Shown in pieces: positions 29,468-39,404 of a stretch of DNA of 64,000 bases. Both the position numbers and the translations under genes were made by a program. How positions within the stretch are numbered: the first letter of the stretch is position 1; the number at the start of each line of letters is the position of its first letter. This stretch comes from Psychrobacter arcticus 273-4 (GTDB lineage: Bacteria > Pseudomonadota > Gammaproteobacteria > Pseudomonadales > Moraxellaceae): NCBI RefSeq assembly GCF_000012305.1, contig NC_007204.1, positions 2,046,001 to 2,110,000 of the forward strand. Reading direction: 5' to 3'. Below the pieces are notes generated by a model, which saw only the letters and a list, made by a program, of their open reading frames with translations, had not been told where the DNA came from and made no database searches.

Positions 29468-29923
29468 TTATTTATCATCTTCAACGATCGGGGCAGCTGC
29501 GCGAAGGGTAGACAAATAGGCAATCACATCAGCACGCTCTTCAGCATCTGGCATCGGATCTGACAGCATTTTTGAGTCTGGCATGGCTTTTTCAGCATCG
29601 GTAATATAAGTATCAAGCGTTTGAGCATCCCAAACCCAACCTGACGCTTTTAGTCCTTCACTATAAGTATAATCTGCAAGTTCAGCTGCCGGCGCGCCAT
29701 AAATATTCATCAGCTGCGGGCCTTTTTTATTGAGACCAGGGTTTAACTGATGGCACTGACCACAAGCATCTTGATATATGAGTGCACCATTATCGGCATC
29801 GCCTTCAGTATAAAGCGGTAGCGTGACAGGAGCGCGATAATCAGGGGGTGTTTTCTCACAAGCACTTAGCAGCAAAGCGGCGGCAAGCATAGCGCCCAGT
29901 TGATATTTATTGACCATAGACAT
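29468..29923 (-). CDS. Lipoprotein cytochrome c
   Basis: A 151-residue c-type cytochrome. A lipoprotein signal ends in LLLSACEK (Cys22), so it should be anchored at the membrane facing the periplasm. The haem-attachment motif is CGQCH (about residues 54-58), and KAMPDSKML provides the likely axial methionine. One CXXCH means one haem. The layout resembles class I cytochromes c that shuttle electrons near terminal oxidases; the partner cannot be named. The gene is followed by the moxR operon, with no visible functional tie. Confidence 0.87.
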   Translation of the reverse strand: MSMVNKYQLGAMLAAALLLSACEKTPPDYRAPVTLPLYTEGDADNGALIYQDACGQCHQLNPGLNKKGPQLMNIYGAPAAELADYTYSEGLKASGWVWDAQTLDTYITDAEKAMPDSKMLSDPMPDAEERADVIAYLSTLRAAAPIVEDDK

Positions 29924-30066
29924 GTTGTCATCTTTAATTGAGAGGTATTGATGTGTATGAGTCTACATCAACCATCCTATAATGCAAAGGTTGATAGACA
30001 TCGATAGCCGTATGTAGACAATAAACGCATAGTACTTATATAGTGTTTATGAATATAAAGTAAGGC

Positions 30067-32160
30067 TTAACTCTCATTAGAGACTTTGATGGTGTTACTC
30101 GGCACTTCTAGATAATTGCCTTGTAGGTAGCGTACGCCTACACTCCATGCAACAGACATGGTCGCAGCATCTTCAATATAAGGCATCAATACATCAACGT
30201 TACTCTCATTGGTACGTACGATAATTGATTTGACCGTTTCTAAATTTTCAGCGGCATCAATCCCTTCGACATAATTATGGGCTAAGCGCACCACATCGGG
30301 ATGAACAAAATTGGCAAGCTCCACAGATTTTATAGATGAGCCAAAATTATTGATGCCAAGCTGGCAGTTTATCTGACTGAGCGCGGTAAATTGAAATTTT
30401 GCTACCGTTAAGTAATCTGAGATGTCTTTTTCATTGAACTGAAGTGTCAACGCCCCAGCTTTACCACCGATGGCATTGATGAGCTGGCTTGCAACACTGG
30501 GTAGTTTTTTATCGACTAAAGACGCATTGGTCATCTGTACTAGTAACCGCGCCTCTGGATGAGTTTTGCGCACTTCATTGATTCTTTTACAGGCGTTAAT
30601 CAATACCCAGCGGTCTATTTTTTCTAACAATTGATGAGATTTGGCAACCGCCATAAACTGATCTGGAGTCAGTATAGTATTATTAGCATCTGCTAGTGGC
30701 AGCTGCAGGAATACCTCAAAAAAGTCACTACGGTCATTATTAATGTCATATATCGGCTGGAACAATAACTCAAAGCGATTATTCGTAATAGCATCGACCA
30801 GAGACTCTGCTAGCGCATGATCGTCACTATTGGCGTGTTCACTTGCATCATATAGATGATAGCGACCGCCATGATTGGAGGTCTCAATCATGATTTGATT
30901 AATAGCATCCATGGCGCGCTCAAGTAGTACTCTTGGCTCAGGCGTATTTTTTTCAATTTTAACAATGGCAATACTTGCTGTCGTGCTGGTTGTACGCTTA
31001 TCCACTTCAATCAGCATATTACTGATACTCATACCAATTTGCTCAGCCAGCTTTTCAAGCGTGGCTGTCGTCTGATTTTCTACCAAAATAGTAAATGCCG
31101 TATCACTAAAGCGGCTGACATGACCATCGACTACCAGCTCATCTAAGGTATTAGCGACTTGTTTCACGGTACTATCAATACCTTGCAGACCTAAACTGCT
31201 TCTAATTTTTCCGATATTATCGAGTTGCACATACAAAAGCGCGGCCGTCAAAGCGCCCTTTCTTGCCTGCTCATATAATGCCGTTAACTGCTCTTCAAAG
31301 CTGTGGCGATTATCAATGCCCGTTAAGCTGTCTTTACGCTCAGCTTCAGCCAAACGTTTAGCGACCTCCATACTATTGCTGTTATTTTGTTGAATAATAA
31401 TCTGGGTGACTGGCTCACCCTCTAATGTCGCTACTGCCAACTGTAATTTTGCTTCAAACGTACTGCCATCCGTACGTCGACTCTCAAAATTAAACTCAAC
31501 GTCTTTACGGTTCCCTTTGTCAAACTGACGCAAAAACTGTTTAACGGCTTTAACATTGTCACCGCCTGCAATCAAATCAATCACAGGTATACCGATGATA
31601 TCGTTCATCGCCTCAAAACCAAATAACTGCAGATACGGATCATTAGCAAAGATATGAATACCTTGATCAATGTATGCGACTGCGCTTTTCGAGTTTTTAA
31701 TCAGTACATTTGCGCGCTGTTCTGCCTCAGAGAGCACAGATTGCAATGTCTTGAGCTGTTGGCGACTGTGCAAGTTTTCTTGCAACAAGCAAATAGCCAT
31801 GATGACTGCCATTTCTTGCTCTGCATAGAGTGCCTTAACCATCGTACCATTCACGATAGACGGCAAGCCTTCCTCATTATGAGCATTGCCTGCAGTATCT
31901 TTATTTATCAAACAAACCAATGGTAAGTCAATATTTTGCTCTTGAATGATAGCAACCACGTCGGTAAACTTCATATCATACGCTTGACCAAAAACCAACA
32001 CATCCCATGATTGACGTAATGATTTTAGCAACTCATCTTTATCATCCAAAAAACCTAAATTCACGCTGTCATAGTACGAACCTAGCAAGTGTACAAGGCG
32101 CTCAGCATAAAGCTGGTCAGCATCGATAACCAATAATTTCAAGAGGGACTGAGTACGCAT
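30067..32160 (-). CDS. FimX-like degenerate GGDEF-EAL protein
   Basis: A 697-residue protein with a receiver-like domain (about 1-125), a PAS domain (about 150-265), a GGDEF-type domain (about 275-440) and an EAL-type domain (about 455-690). The diguanylate cyclase signature is replaced by FSDTAF, and the phosphodiesterase EAL by EVF in FEVFLQL, so neither enzyme activity is expected. This domain order and dual degeneration match FimX, a cyclic-di-GMP receptor that controls type IV pilus assembly and twitching. No pilus genes are in the window, so the role is by analogy. AAGG precedes the ATG, and a 138-bp repeat lies 57 bp upstream. Confidence 0.85.
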   Translation of the reverse strand: MRTQSLLKLLVIDADQLYAERLVHLLGSYYDSVNLGFLDDKDELLKSLRQSWDVLVFGQAYDMKFTDVVAIIQEQNIDLPLVCLINKDTAGNAHNEEGLPSIVNGTMVKALYAEQEMAVIMAICLLQENLHSRQQLKTLQSVLSEAEQRANVLIKNSKSAVAYIDQGIHIFANDPYLQLFGFEAMNDIIGIPVIDLIAGGDNVKAVKQFLRQFDKGNRKDVEFNFESRRTDGSTFEAKLQLAVATLEGEPVTQIIIQQNNSNSMEVAKRLAEAERKDSLTGIDNRHSFEEQLTALYEQARKGALTAALLYVQLDNIGKIRSSLGLQGIDSTVKQVANTLDELVVDGHVSRFSDTAFTILVENQTTATLEKLAEQIGMSISNMLIEVDKRTTSTTASIAIVKIEKNTPEPRVLLERAMDAINQIMIETSNHGGRYHLYDASEHANSDDHALAESLVDAITNNRFELLFQPIYDINNDRSDFFEVFLQLPLADANNTILTPDQFMAVAKSHQLLEKIDRWVLINACKRINEVRKTHPEARLLVQMTNASLVDKKLPSVASQLINAIGGKAGALTLQFNEKDISDYLTVAKFQFTALSQINCQLGINNFGSSIKSVELANFVHPDVVRLAHNYVEGIDAAENLETVKSIIVRTNESNVDVLMPYIEDAATMSVAWSVGVRYLQGNYLEVPSNTIKVSNES

Positions 32161-32216
32161 AGAAAGCCTTTTTAATCTTATAAAATAATATGAGTCGCCG
32201 CTGCGCTGTAGTCAAA

Positions 32217-32364
32217 TATAGTTGAAATACTTTAAAGTCGCTACCGTATTGCTGGTGTAAATTTTTTGCAGCCTCTGTCTGCGTAGGCACAGCAAGCAAG
32301 AAAAATTTGCACCAGTAGTACGTGTTGTGTTGTATTGTATCGATATTACTTTTCACCGACTATA
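32217..32364 (+). repeat. Correia-like element, copy 4 (148 bp)
   Basis: The forward copy carries about 10 extra bases near the right end, where GTGTTGTATTGT is partly duplicated (GTGTTGTGTTGTATTGTATCG). It lies 57 bp upstream of the FimX-like gene, in its probable promoter region. Confidence 0.92.
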
Positions 32365-32441
32365 TATGAAAAATAGCAGGATATAAGAAACAACATCGTT
32401 GTTATTGTTGTCAAAATAAACAGCCTATTATAGTGCAAACT

Positions 32442-33449
32442 TTATTTATCATTATAAACATTAATCGGTACTTTAAAAGGTTTGTTTGGCAACTCCCTTA
32501 CTAGCTTAGGCACTAGGTAGCCAGGTAACTTAGCCAATAAGGACCAATAAAGCTCGATTGCTGAGCGCTCATCACGATCAAAATGAGCGGCGCCCGCCAC
32601 TTTATCCAGCACATGTAGATAATAAGGCAATACGCCTGCGGCAAATAAACGCTGACTTAATGCCATTTGCGCACTAACGCTGTCGTTGATACCTTTTAAA
32701 AGTACCGCTTGATTTAATAAAGTAATTCCTGCAGCACGCGCGCGGCGCAAATACTCTGCTGTCAACGTATCAATCTCATTTGCATGATTACCATGAATGA
32801 CCATTACGATTTGACAACAACTTTGAGCCAAACGCTCTAATAGCGCATCATCAAGCCTTGCTGGAATCACTAACGGCAGACGAGTATGTATGCGGATGGT
32901 TGTCAATTGCTCAATCGCCTCCAAGGTATCTAGCCAAGCAAATAAGCGTCTATTGGTCACATTTAATGGATCACCGCCGCTTAAGATAATCTCATTAATC
33001 TCAGGATGGGCGCTGATATAATCGATAATATCCTGTTTTGCGCTGGCAGTTGGCATATTGGCACTATAGTCAAAATGTTGACGAAAGCAATAACGACAAT
33101 GAATCGCGCAAGCACCGGTAAGGGTTAATAGTAATCTTGATTGATATTTATGCAGCACGCCTTTGACGGGGTTATGAGCGTTTTCGGCTAATGGGTCGGC
33201 CACATAACCCGCCACTGTAATTCGCTCTTTTTGATGGGGTAATACCTGTCTTAATAAAGGGTCATCACGATCGCCAACGGTCATTTTTGCCACAAAAGCG
33301 CGCGGTACTCGCAGCTCAAAATGCTCAGGCACGTAGACCTCTGAGCGCAGTGACTGTAGCTGTAATATCTCAAGCAGCTCATCAATAGAGGTAATGGCTT
33401 CGGATAATTGTGTTTGCCAGTTTTTTTGTGTGATTAAATGGTTTATCAT
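32442..33449 (-). CDS. epmB: EF-P lysine 2,3-aminomutase EpmB
   Basis: A 335-residue radical-SAM enzyme. The cluster motif CAIHCRYC gives Cys114, Cys118 and Cys121, followed by SGGDP for SAM binding and the PLP-lysine region. EpmB turns (S)-alpha-lysine into (R)-beta-lysine, which EpmA attaches to elongation factor P. The EF-P gene is divergent 195 bp away and has the target Lys34, which separates this protein from catabolic lysine 2,3-aminomutases (these are larger). EpmA is not in the window. Confidence 0.92.
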   Translation of the reverse strand: MINHLITQKNWQTQLSEAITSIDELLEILQLQSLRSEVYVPEHFELRVPRAFVAKMTVGDRDDPLLRQVLPHQKERITVAGYVADPLAENAHNPVKGVLHKYQSRLLLTLTGACAIHCRYCFRQHFDYSANMPTASAKQDIIDYISAHPEINEIILSGGDPLNVTNRRLFAWLDTLEAIEQLTTIRIHTRLPLVIPARLDDALLERLAQSCCQIVMVIHGNHANEIDTLTAEYLRRARAAGITLLNQAVLLKGINDSVSAQMALSQRLFAAGVLPYYLHVLDKVAGAAHFDRDERSAIELYWSLLAKLPGYLVPKLVRELPNKPFKVPINVYNDK

Positions 33450-33643
33450 GACAAGCTACTACCTGTGCCTAAAAGGCGATATTATACGCTGTTAGGGTGT
33501 CGCCTATCAAAGCATACATCCTATCCTTTATATACTAAAATGGCTAATGCTTTTTAGCACAGTAGATCTGGCACTCATTTTTCCCTGATAACATTTATCA
33601 CCTTTTTTATAAACCCTTTTTTCTTAATCCTTAGGAGTCTTCC

Positions 33644-34216
33644 GTGGCAAGTTTTTCTACCAATGAATTTAAAGCTGGTCTCAAAGTTATGCTCGATGGC
33701 AACCCTTGTGCCATTCTTGAAAACGAGTTTGTCAAACCAGGTAAAGGACAGGCCTTTAACCGTGTTAAATTGCGCAATCTTCGTAGTGGTAAAGTATTGG
33801 AGCAAACTTTTAAGTCAGGCGATAGCTTAGAAGCTGCTGATGTCATGGACACTGAAATGAACTATCTCTATAACGATGGTGAGTTTTGGCATTTTATGCA
33901 TCCTGAGAGTTTTGAGCAGATTCAAGCGGACAAAACAGCGATGAGCGATTCAACAAAGTGGCTAAAAGAAAACAGCAATGCACTATGTACCATCACTTTA
34001 TTCAACGGTGCTCCTCTTTCAGTAACACCGCCAAACTTCGTTGAATTGCAAATCACCGAAACCGATCCGGGCGTACGTGGTGATACTTCAGGTGGCGGCG
34101 GAAAGCCTGCAACGTTAGAAACCGGTGCCGTGGTTCGTGTACCATTATTTGTACAGCAAGGTGAAGTGGTACGTGTGGATACGCGTACTGGTGACTACCA
34201 AACGCGCGTTAACTAA
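33644..34216 (+). CDS. efp: Translation elongation factor P
   Basis: A 190-residue, three-domain beta-barrel factor that rescues ribosomes stalled at polyproline. Domain I carries the loop [11 protein letters not shown] with Lys34, the residue that receives beta-lysine, matching the EpmB gene next door. Domain III ends with the expected [12 protein letters not shown]. The start codon is GTG, with AGGAG eight bases upstream deciding the position. The gene is transcribed alone and followed by an IS-end-like palindrome. Confidence 0.96.
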   Translation: MASFSTNEFKAGLKVMLDGNPCAILENEFVKPGKGQAFNRVKLRNLRSGKVLEQTFKSGDSLEAADVMDTEMNYLYNDGEFWHFMHPESFEQIQADKTAMSDSTKWLKENSNALCTITLFNGAPLSVTPPNFVELQITETDPGVRGDTSGGGGKPATLETGAVVRVPLFVQQGEVVRVDTRTGDYQTRVN

Positions 34217-34259
34217 TCGCTTTTATCTATCTGTAATAACAAAAAAGCTTAACCGCTCT

Positions 34260-34307
34260 ATGAAATTACCCCCATAAGTTGTGTCCAACTTATGGGGGTA
34301 ATTTCAT
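34260..34307. repeat. IS-end-like palindrome, copy 3 with paired changes
   Basis: 48 bp: perfect 22-bp arms ATGAAATTACCCCCATAAGTTG around TGTC. Compared with copies 1 and 2, CTGA has become ATTA in the left arm and TCAG has become TAAT in the right arm, so pairing is preserved. It lies 43 bp after efp. Confidence 0.92.
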
Positions 34308-34445
34308 TAAGTATCTAATATAAATACCGAATATAAGTACCTAATATTTTTTGAGCTTATTGATACGCTCAACTTCATCTATTGCGATAGGGTAACCAAG
34401 TTCTGGTAAGTTGGATGTAAACAAGATGAACTCCATAAATTCATA

Positions 34446-35336
34446 TCAGAGGCTTGGTTTAACAGCCGCCTGCTTGAGCAATAATTGTAATGCCTCACTC
34501 ACCATCAGCATGGCAACCACTGATGTGACGACTACCGCCGAACCATAACCACCACAGTGTAAACCACCTACTTGACAGCTTTTGTCTACACGCGGTGGTT
34601 CTGTCGAATAGACACACTTGATACCAAATTTCTCTTTTAAGGCACTATTGATGCCTTTTTCATGACGCAGTTTGTTACGTAATTTGGCCAATAACGGATC
34701 TTGATAGGTGTCACGTAAATCGCCGATTCTAATCTGACTGGGATCTATTTTACCACCTGCTCCGCCAGCGCAGACCAATTTTAGTTTGTTAAAGCGGCAA
34801 TGCAAGGCAATAGCAAGCTTGGCATCCATATCATCGACACAATCTAAAATCACAATAGGAGTGGTTTGAGCCGCCATTTTTGCTTCTTCACGACTGGGTA
34901 GCAAGGTCGCTACGTTTTCAGTGGTCAAAAAGTCATCAATCAAATGCAGAGTTACTTTTGGATTTATCTCACGGATACGTGCTGCCATCGCCTCAATTTT
35001 ACTTTGCCCAAAGGTGCTATCTAAAGCGGGCAACTGCCGATTGACATTGGATGCCACTAATATATCCAAATCAATTAACGTGATATTACCGACTGCTGTG
35101 CGTGCTAAAGCTTCTGCTGCCCAAGAGCCCACACCGCCGATACCAATGACGTAGACATGTGCAGTAGCAAATGTATCTACTGCAGAAGTACCATACAGTG
35201 TCTGAGTCCCTTTAAAACGGCGCTCATACTGCTCGGCATCCCTATCGGATGTTGTCAATACTTCAGGTACCGATATCTGCTCTTCAACAGGCTCTGGCTG
35301 GGTGATGCTTGACTGCCCCTGTGTATCTTCATTCAT
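34446..35336 (-). CDS. tcdA: tRNA threonylcarbamoyladenosine dehydratase TcdA
   Basis: A 296-residue ThiF/E1-like enzyme. The nucleotide-binding loop VIGIGGVGSWAAEALART, the LIDLDILVASNVNRQ segment and the later SCQVGGLHCGGYGS match TcdA (CsdL). It uses ATP to cyclise t6A37 in tRNA to the hydantoin form ct6A. About 35 residues before the usual start are Glu/Pro/Ser-rich. tsaB, needed for making t6A itself, is also in this window at 61461, though not linked. The ribosome site is weak, so a later start cannot be excluded. Confidence 0.9.
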   Translation of the reverse strand: MNEDTQGQSSITQPEPVEEQISVPEVLTTSDRDAEQYERRFKGTQTLYGTSAVDTFATAHVYVIGIGGVGSWAAEALARTAVGNITLIDLDILVASNVNRQLPALDSTFGQSKIEAMAARIREINPKVTLHLIDDFLTTENVATLLPSREEAKMAAQTTPIVILDCVDDMDAKLAIALHCRFNKLKLVCAGGAGGKIDPSQIRIGDLRDTYQDPLLAKLRNKLRHEKGINSALKEKFGIKCVYSTEPPRVDKSCQVGGLHCGGYGSAVVVTSVVAMLMVSEALQLLLKQAAVKPSL

Positions 35337-35408
35337 AATGATTTAGAAACTCTTTTAAAAATTTTATTGTTAAACGGTTTGTTTATTAATCAATGTTCGC
35401 TAAAAACT

Positions 35409-36416
35409 TCAAAGTGGATAGGACCACTTAGTTTGCAAAGCACTGCAACTATTAAGCCACAATTTCTGAGCGAGAATAGCGGTGGGAACATTTAGCAACT
35501 CACTTAAGCTATATAACACATAAAGCAAATTAGCAGGAACATTTCTACTATGCATAGACGTATCACCCCCTTCATGCTCTTTATTTTGTCCAAGCGCCGA
35601 CGCGCTACTGTATGTCGCAGTATCTAAATGACTATCTACCGTCTGGCACAGGATAGGCATCATATCTGGACAATCTGTCTCAATAACCAAGCAGTCGATA
35701 CCATAGCTATCGACTGCCGCTTGGATAGCAAGGCGCAGCTTTTTCGCATTCGGATTGGTTATTTGACCTGTCACGCCAAGCTTAAACCCTAATTTCGCAA
35801 ATGCCTTTGCTTCTTGTACACCGCCACTAAAACTATGGGCAATGCCACCCAGTTCATGAGCATCATAATCATGCGCTTTTAATAAAGCTAACGCTTCGGC
35901 ATGGGCTTTACGAATATGTAGCATAACAGGTAGTTGATGCGCCACTGCCATATCTAACTGCGCACTAAAAAACCGCTGCTGTTTAGCAAACATCTCAGGC
36001 TGCTTCATGGCATCGGTAAAAGTATCTAAACCAATCTCACCAATGGCCAATGGACGCTGTTTGTCTAGCATCTGCGCCATTTCTTCTAAATGGGCTTCTG
36101 TATGCTGCTCAATATAAAAAGGATGCAAGCCTAGCGCAATATGTACTTTAGGAAAAAACTTCTCTTGTTTTAGATAGTTTTTTGTATCCAACTGACAAGG
36201 CTTTTTTAGCTGCTTCTGATTCTCGTAAAGCCGCGCAAAATGTCGGTATAAATAGCCAACCAAGACTAAATGACGCACTCCTTTATCATACGCAAATTGC
36301 GCCTGCTCATCTCTATCCTCATCAAATACCGGAGCATCAAAATGAGTATGAGTATCAATCAAAGGAAAAATATCCGTTCTTACGACATGGATACCTGATG
36401 CGCCAGTCGCCGTCAT
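35409..36416 (-). CDS. TatD-family metal-dependent hydrolase
   Basis: A 335-residue TIM-barrel hydrolase of the TatD DNase family. Metal ligands appear in LIDTHTHFD, the glutamate in AIGEIGLD, HIRKAH, and ETDCPDMMP. E. coli members act as 3'-5' exonucleases or deoxyribonucleases, but exact substrates differ. The frame is open to 36551, but that extension runs into a 138-bp interspersed repeat (36469-36606) and encodes repeat sequence. The ATG at 36416 has GGAG ten bases upstream and begins the protein proper. It lies about 70 bp from tcdA on the same strand. Confidence 0.87.
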   Translation of the reverse strand: MTATGASGIHVVRTDIFPLIDTHTHFDAPVFDEDRDEQAQFAYDKGVRHLVLVGYLYRHFARLYENQKQLKKPCQLDTKNYLKQEKFFPKVHIALGLHPFYIEQHTEAHLEEMAQMLDKQRPLAIGEIGLDTFTDAMKQPEMFAKQQRFFSAQLDMAVAHQLPVMLHIRKAHAEALALLKAHDYDAHELGGIAHSFSGGVQEAKAFAKLGFKLGVTGQITNPNAKKLRLAIQAAVDSYGIDCLVIETDCPDMMPILCQTVDSHLDTATYSSASALGQNKEHEGGDTSMHSRNVPANLLYVLYSLSELLNVPTAILAQKLWLNSCSALQTKWSYPL

Positions 36417-36468
36417 CAATAAACTCCAAAATTCATCATTGGTATGATAAGTATGCTTTTTCAAATGA

Positions 36469-36606
36469 TATAGTTGAAATACTTTAAAGTCGCTACAGTA
36501 TTGCTGGTGTAAATTTTTTGCAGCCTCTGTCTGCGTAGGCACAGCAAGCAAGAAAAATTTGCACCAGTAGTACGTGTTGTATCGATATTACTTTTCACCA
36601 ACTATA
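36469..36606 (+). repeat. Correia-like 138-bp element, copy 5
   Basis: The forward copy ends 53 bp upstream of the TatD-family start codon, in the place of its promoter. Its open frame merges with the tatD frame and creates a false N-terminus. The right end reads CCAACTATA instead of CCGACTATA. Confidence 0.93.
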
Positions 36607-36783
36607 ATACATTCTTTGCACAAGAAAGGCTGCAAGACATCCCTCCTAACAGCGCTGTATCGGTTTCAGAGTGATTCGAATATATTGATGACTCTTTATA
36701 CTTTCATTATCTGTATGTACTAAAAAGCCTTGCGTTAGCAAGACTCTAAGGTTATTTCTTTACAGATAACGCTAAGGTATATC

Positions 36784-37425
36784 CTAGAAAGGAATGTCAT
36801 CGTCTACAGGACCATCTAGCATGGCAGTCGGTTTCGACTGTGCCGGTGCTTGAGTTGGCTGATCGAACGGTTTTTGCTGCGCAGGCGCTTTTTGATTATT
36901 AAAGATGTTTTGATGGCCACCTTGAGCTGCACCGCCACCTTGGTTATAACCACCTTGATGAGCTGGCTGATTGCCTCCTTGCTGACCATAGTCGTTCTGG
37001 CCACCTTGGTTACTAAATCCGCCACCCTGATTGCCATAGCCACCTTGTTGGTTATTGCTAGCAAAGCCACTGCCATCGCCACTACCACCTGTCGCACCAT
37101 CTAGCATCTGCATTTGTTCAGCACGAATTTCAGTAATATAACGGTCTTGTCCATTGGGATCTTGATATTTACGGGTGCGCAAGCTGCCTTCAATATAGAC
37201 TTTACTGCCTTTACGAAGATACTGCGCGGCGATTTCACCCAAGCGATTGAACAATGAAATACGATGCCATTCTGTTGCTTCTCTTTTTTCACCGCTTTGC
37301 TTGTCTGTCCACTGCTCTGATGTCGCAACCGAGATATTGGTCACGCTACCGCCGTTATTGAATTGACGTGCCTCAGGGTCTGCACCGAGGTTACCGATGA
37401 TGATAACTTTATTAACACCGCGCAT
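36784..37425 (-). CDS. ssb: Single-stranded DNA-binding protein
   Basis: A 213-residue SSB. The OB fold covers about residues 1-110 ([50 protein letters not shown]). A Gly/Gln/Asn-rich linker (about 115-195) and the acidic tip DDDIPF, which recruits repair and replication partners, follow. It is homotetrameric and coats single-stranded DNA. AGGAC lies before the ATG. The gene sits between tatD and a YajR-like transporter, with uvrA beyond, the usual ssb-MFS-uvrA grouping of this family. Confidence 0.96.
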   Translation of the reverse strand: MRGVNKVIIIGNLGADPEARQFNNGGSVTNISVATSEQWTDKQSGEKREATEWHRISLFNRLGEIAAQYLRKGSKVYIEGSLRTRKYQDPNGQDRYITEIRAEQMQMLDGATGGSGDGSGFASNNQQGGYGNQGGGFSNQGGQNDYGQQGGNQPAHQGGYNQGGGAAQGGHQNIFNNQKAPAQQKPFDQPTQAPAQSKPTAMLDGPVDDDIPF

Positions 37426-37534
37426 GATATCGTCCTTTTATTTATGAATAATTTTATTACAATCTTTAAATCGAATCTTTAATATAAAGCATTAATCTTA
37501 GCAGTAATATACTTTTACTTTAACCATTTTTCTG

Positions 37535-38899
37535 TTAAATATCTAGAGGGCTTTGCGCCAAATGCGACAGCTCCTGTCGCGAAGTATCTGTAAGCTGTGT
37601 CTTGTCCAATTTTAAATAAGCCACTTGTTCTTTTGCCATGACGACAAGCTCATCAACACCATCTACTGCCAGCATTTGCCGTGACCAGTCCTGAATATCG
37701 ATATTCTTAGGTATCGTCACAGTCGTGCTCGATAAATATGGTGGATCGGCAATAGGAATAATCAGCAATAAAGAGGCCGCCATTATAATTGCCAAGATGC
37801 CCCATGCCAACAAATTAGGCTGACTTAATAATAGTCCGCCCATCGCACCACCAACAAAAGCACCAAAGAACTGACTGGATGAATTCAGCCCCATCGCAGT
37901 GGCTTTATTGGCGACTGGCGCGCGCTTAGATATCCATGAAGGAATGGTTGCTTCAAGTAAATTAAAGCCCATAAAGTAGAGCAACAAGCCTAATATAATA
38001 CCGACGCCAACCTGACCACCGAGCGCCAATAACGCTAAGGCAACCGTCATCAGTGCAATCGCGCCCAAAAATACTTGGCGCATTTTACGTTTCTTTTCGG
38101 CGATAATAATAAAAGGTATCGCGACAGCAAAACCGATGAACAGTAAAGGCAAATAAACCAACCCTTGCTGACGTACCGACAATCCTAGTACTTCATTGAG
38201 CTGATGCGGCAAAATAACAAATATCGCCGTCATGGTTAAATGCAGGGCAAAAATACCAATATGCAATCGGTTTAAATCACCGATTTTTAAGACTGTCGCT
38301 AACTGTTGACCAATCGATTTATTGTCTAAGTTATGCTTAAGTACCCGTAGTGGTGTCGGCACGAACAGTAGTAATAACATCGCCAAAACAGCAAAGCCTG
38401 CGGTCAACCAAAACAGCCCAGAAATACCAAGTGAGCCGACTAATAAGGGACCAAAGGCAAACGCGAGCATGATGGAGGTCGCAATGGTCAAACCCATCGT
38501 CGCCATCGCTTTGGTGCGCATCTCTTCACGAGTCACATCCGCTAGTAGCGCCATCAAGACCGCAGAGACCGCACCACTACCTGCCAGCGCACGACCAATA
38601 ATGACCTCGTAAATATCCGTCGCATTGGCGGCGATAATACCACCAAGCGCAAATAATATCAGACCTAAAAATATAATCGGTTTACGTGGAAACTTATCAG
38701 CGGCAAGGCTCATCGGGATCTGAAATATCGCCTGCCCTAGCCCATAAATACCGACTGCCAAACCGATCAGAAACGGCGTCGCATGTGCATAATTATCACC
38801 ATACACAGAAAATACTGGCACAATCATAAACAAACCAATCATCCGCAAGGCAAAAATACCACCGACCCCGAGGATTGCCCGTTTTTCTACGCTATTCAT
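37535..38899 (-). CDS. MFS transporter with C-terminal YAM-like domain (YajR-like)
   Basis: A 454-residue major facilitator protein of twelve helices. The MFS signature is in AADKFPRKPIIFLG. Residues about 385-454 (DIQDWSRQMLAVDGVDELVVMAKEQVAYLKLD) form a small cytosolic ferredoxin-like domain like that of E. coli YajR. This separates it from ordinary drug exporters. The substrate is unknown. The gene lies 110 bp after ssb on the same strand and is divergent from uvrA across a 765-bp gap. GAGGCAAG precedes the ATG. Confidence 0.85.
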   Translation of the reverse strand: MNSVEKRAILGVGGIFALRMIGLFMIVPVFSVYGDNYAHATPFLIGLAVGIYGLGQAIFQIPMSLAADKFPRKPIIFLGLILFALGGIIAANATDIYEVIIGRALAGSGAVSAVLMALLADVTREEMRTKAMATMGLTIATSIMLAFAFGPLLVGSLGISGLFWLTAGFAVLAMLLLLFVPTPLRVLKHNLDNKSIGQQLATVLKIGDLNRLHIGIFALHLTMTAIFVILPHQLNEVLGLSVRQQGLVYLPLLFIGFAVAIPFIIIAEKKRKMRQVFLGAIALMTVALALLALGGQVGVGIILGLLLYFMGFNLLEATIPSWISKRAPVANKATAMGLNSSSQFFGAFVGGAMGGLLLSQPNLLAWGILAIIMAASLLLIIPIADPPYLSSTTVTIPKNIDIQDWSRQMLAVDGVDELVVMAKEQVAYLKLDKTQLTDTSRQELSHLAQSPLDI

Positions 38900-39350
38900 A
38901 CTTGCCTCACTGGTTCATCATTGCTGGTTTATCACTGCTGCAGCTCTGCTTGTATTATTACGACTGTATCAAGGCTTTAGCCTACAAATTAAGCTCACTA
39001 GTATAAGACATTCGCCGTTTGCTTGCCGAGACTTTTGCCTTCCTACTCCAGCATCATAGCGGACACTGACTTAAGCCATTAATTTTACGCGATAATTTTG
39101 TTACCAAGTGCATCTCATAGGTCATTACACCTTGAATAATGTGGCTATCATGACAATAAAGTAAGACGTTGAGAACATGGTTATCTGAGTTATCTGAACA
39201 TGGTTATCTAAAAAAATTTTATGATAAATCTTTTTGTAAAACGACGTTGTTCGGCTAAATTTATAACAAACCACTCATATTAGTTAACCTTTATTTAGAT
39301 TACCTTTATCCATTTCAACTATTAAAGGCATGATCTAAGATAGACAACCA

Positions 39351-39398
39351 TTACTATGGCTTTGTGAAAAATGCACATTTTTTATAAAGCCATAGTAA
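39351..39398. repeat. Inverted repeat upstream of uvrA
   Basis: TTACTATGGCTTT and its exact complement AAAGCCATAGTAA, separated by 22 bp, lie six bases left of copy 6 of the 138-bp element. They could form a hairpin or bind a protein. Confidence 0.7.
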
Positions 39399-39404
39399 TT
39401 TGAA

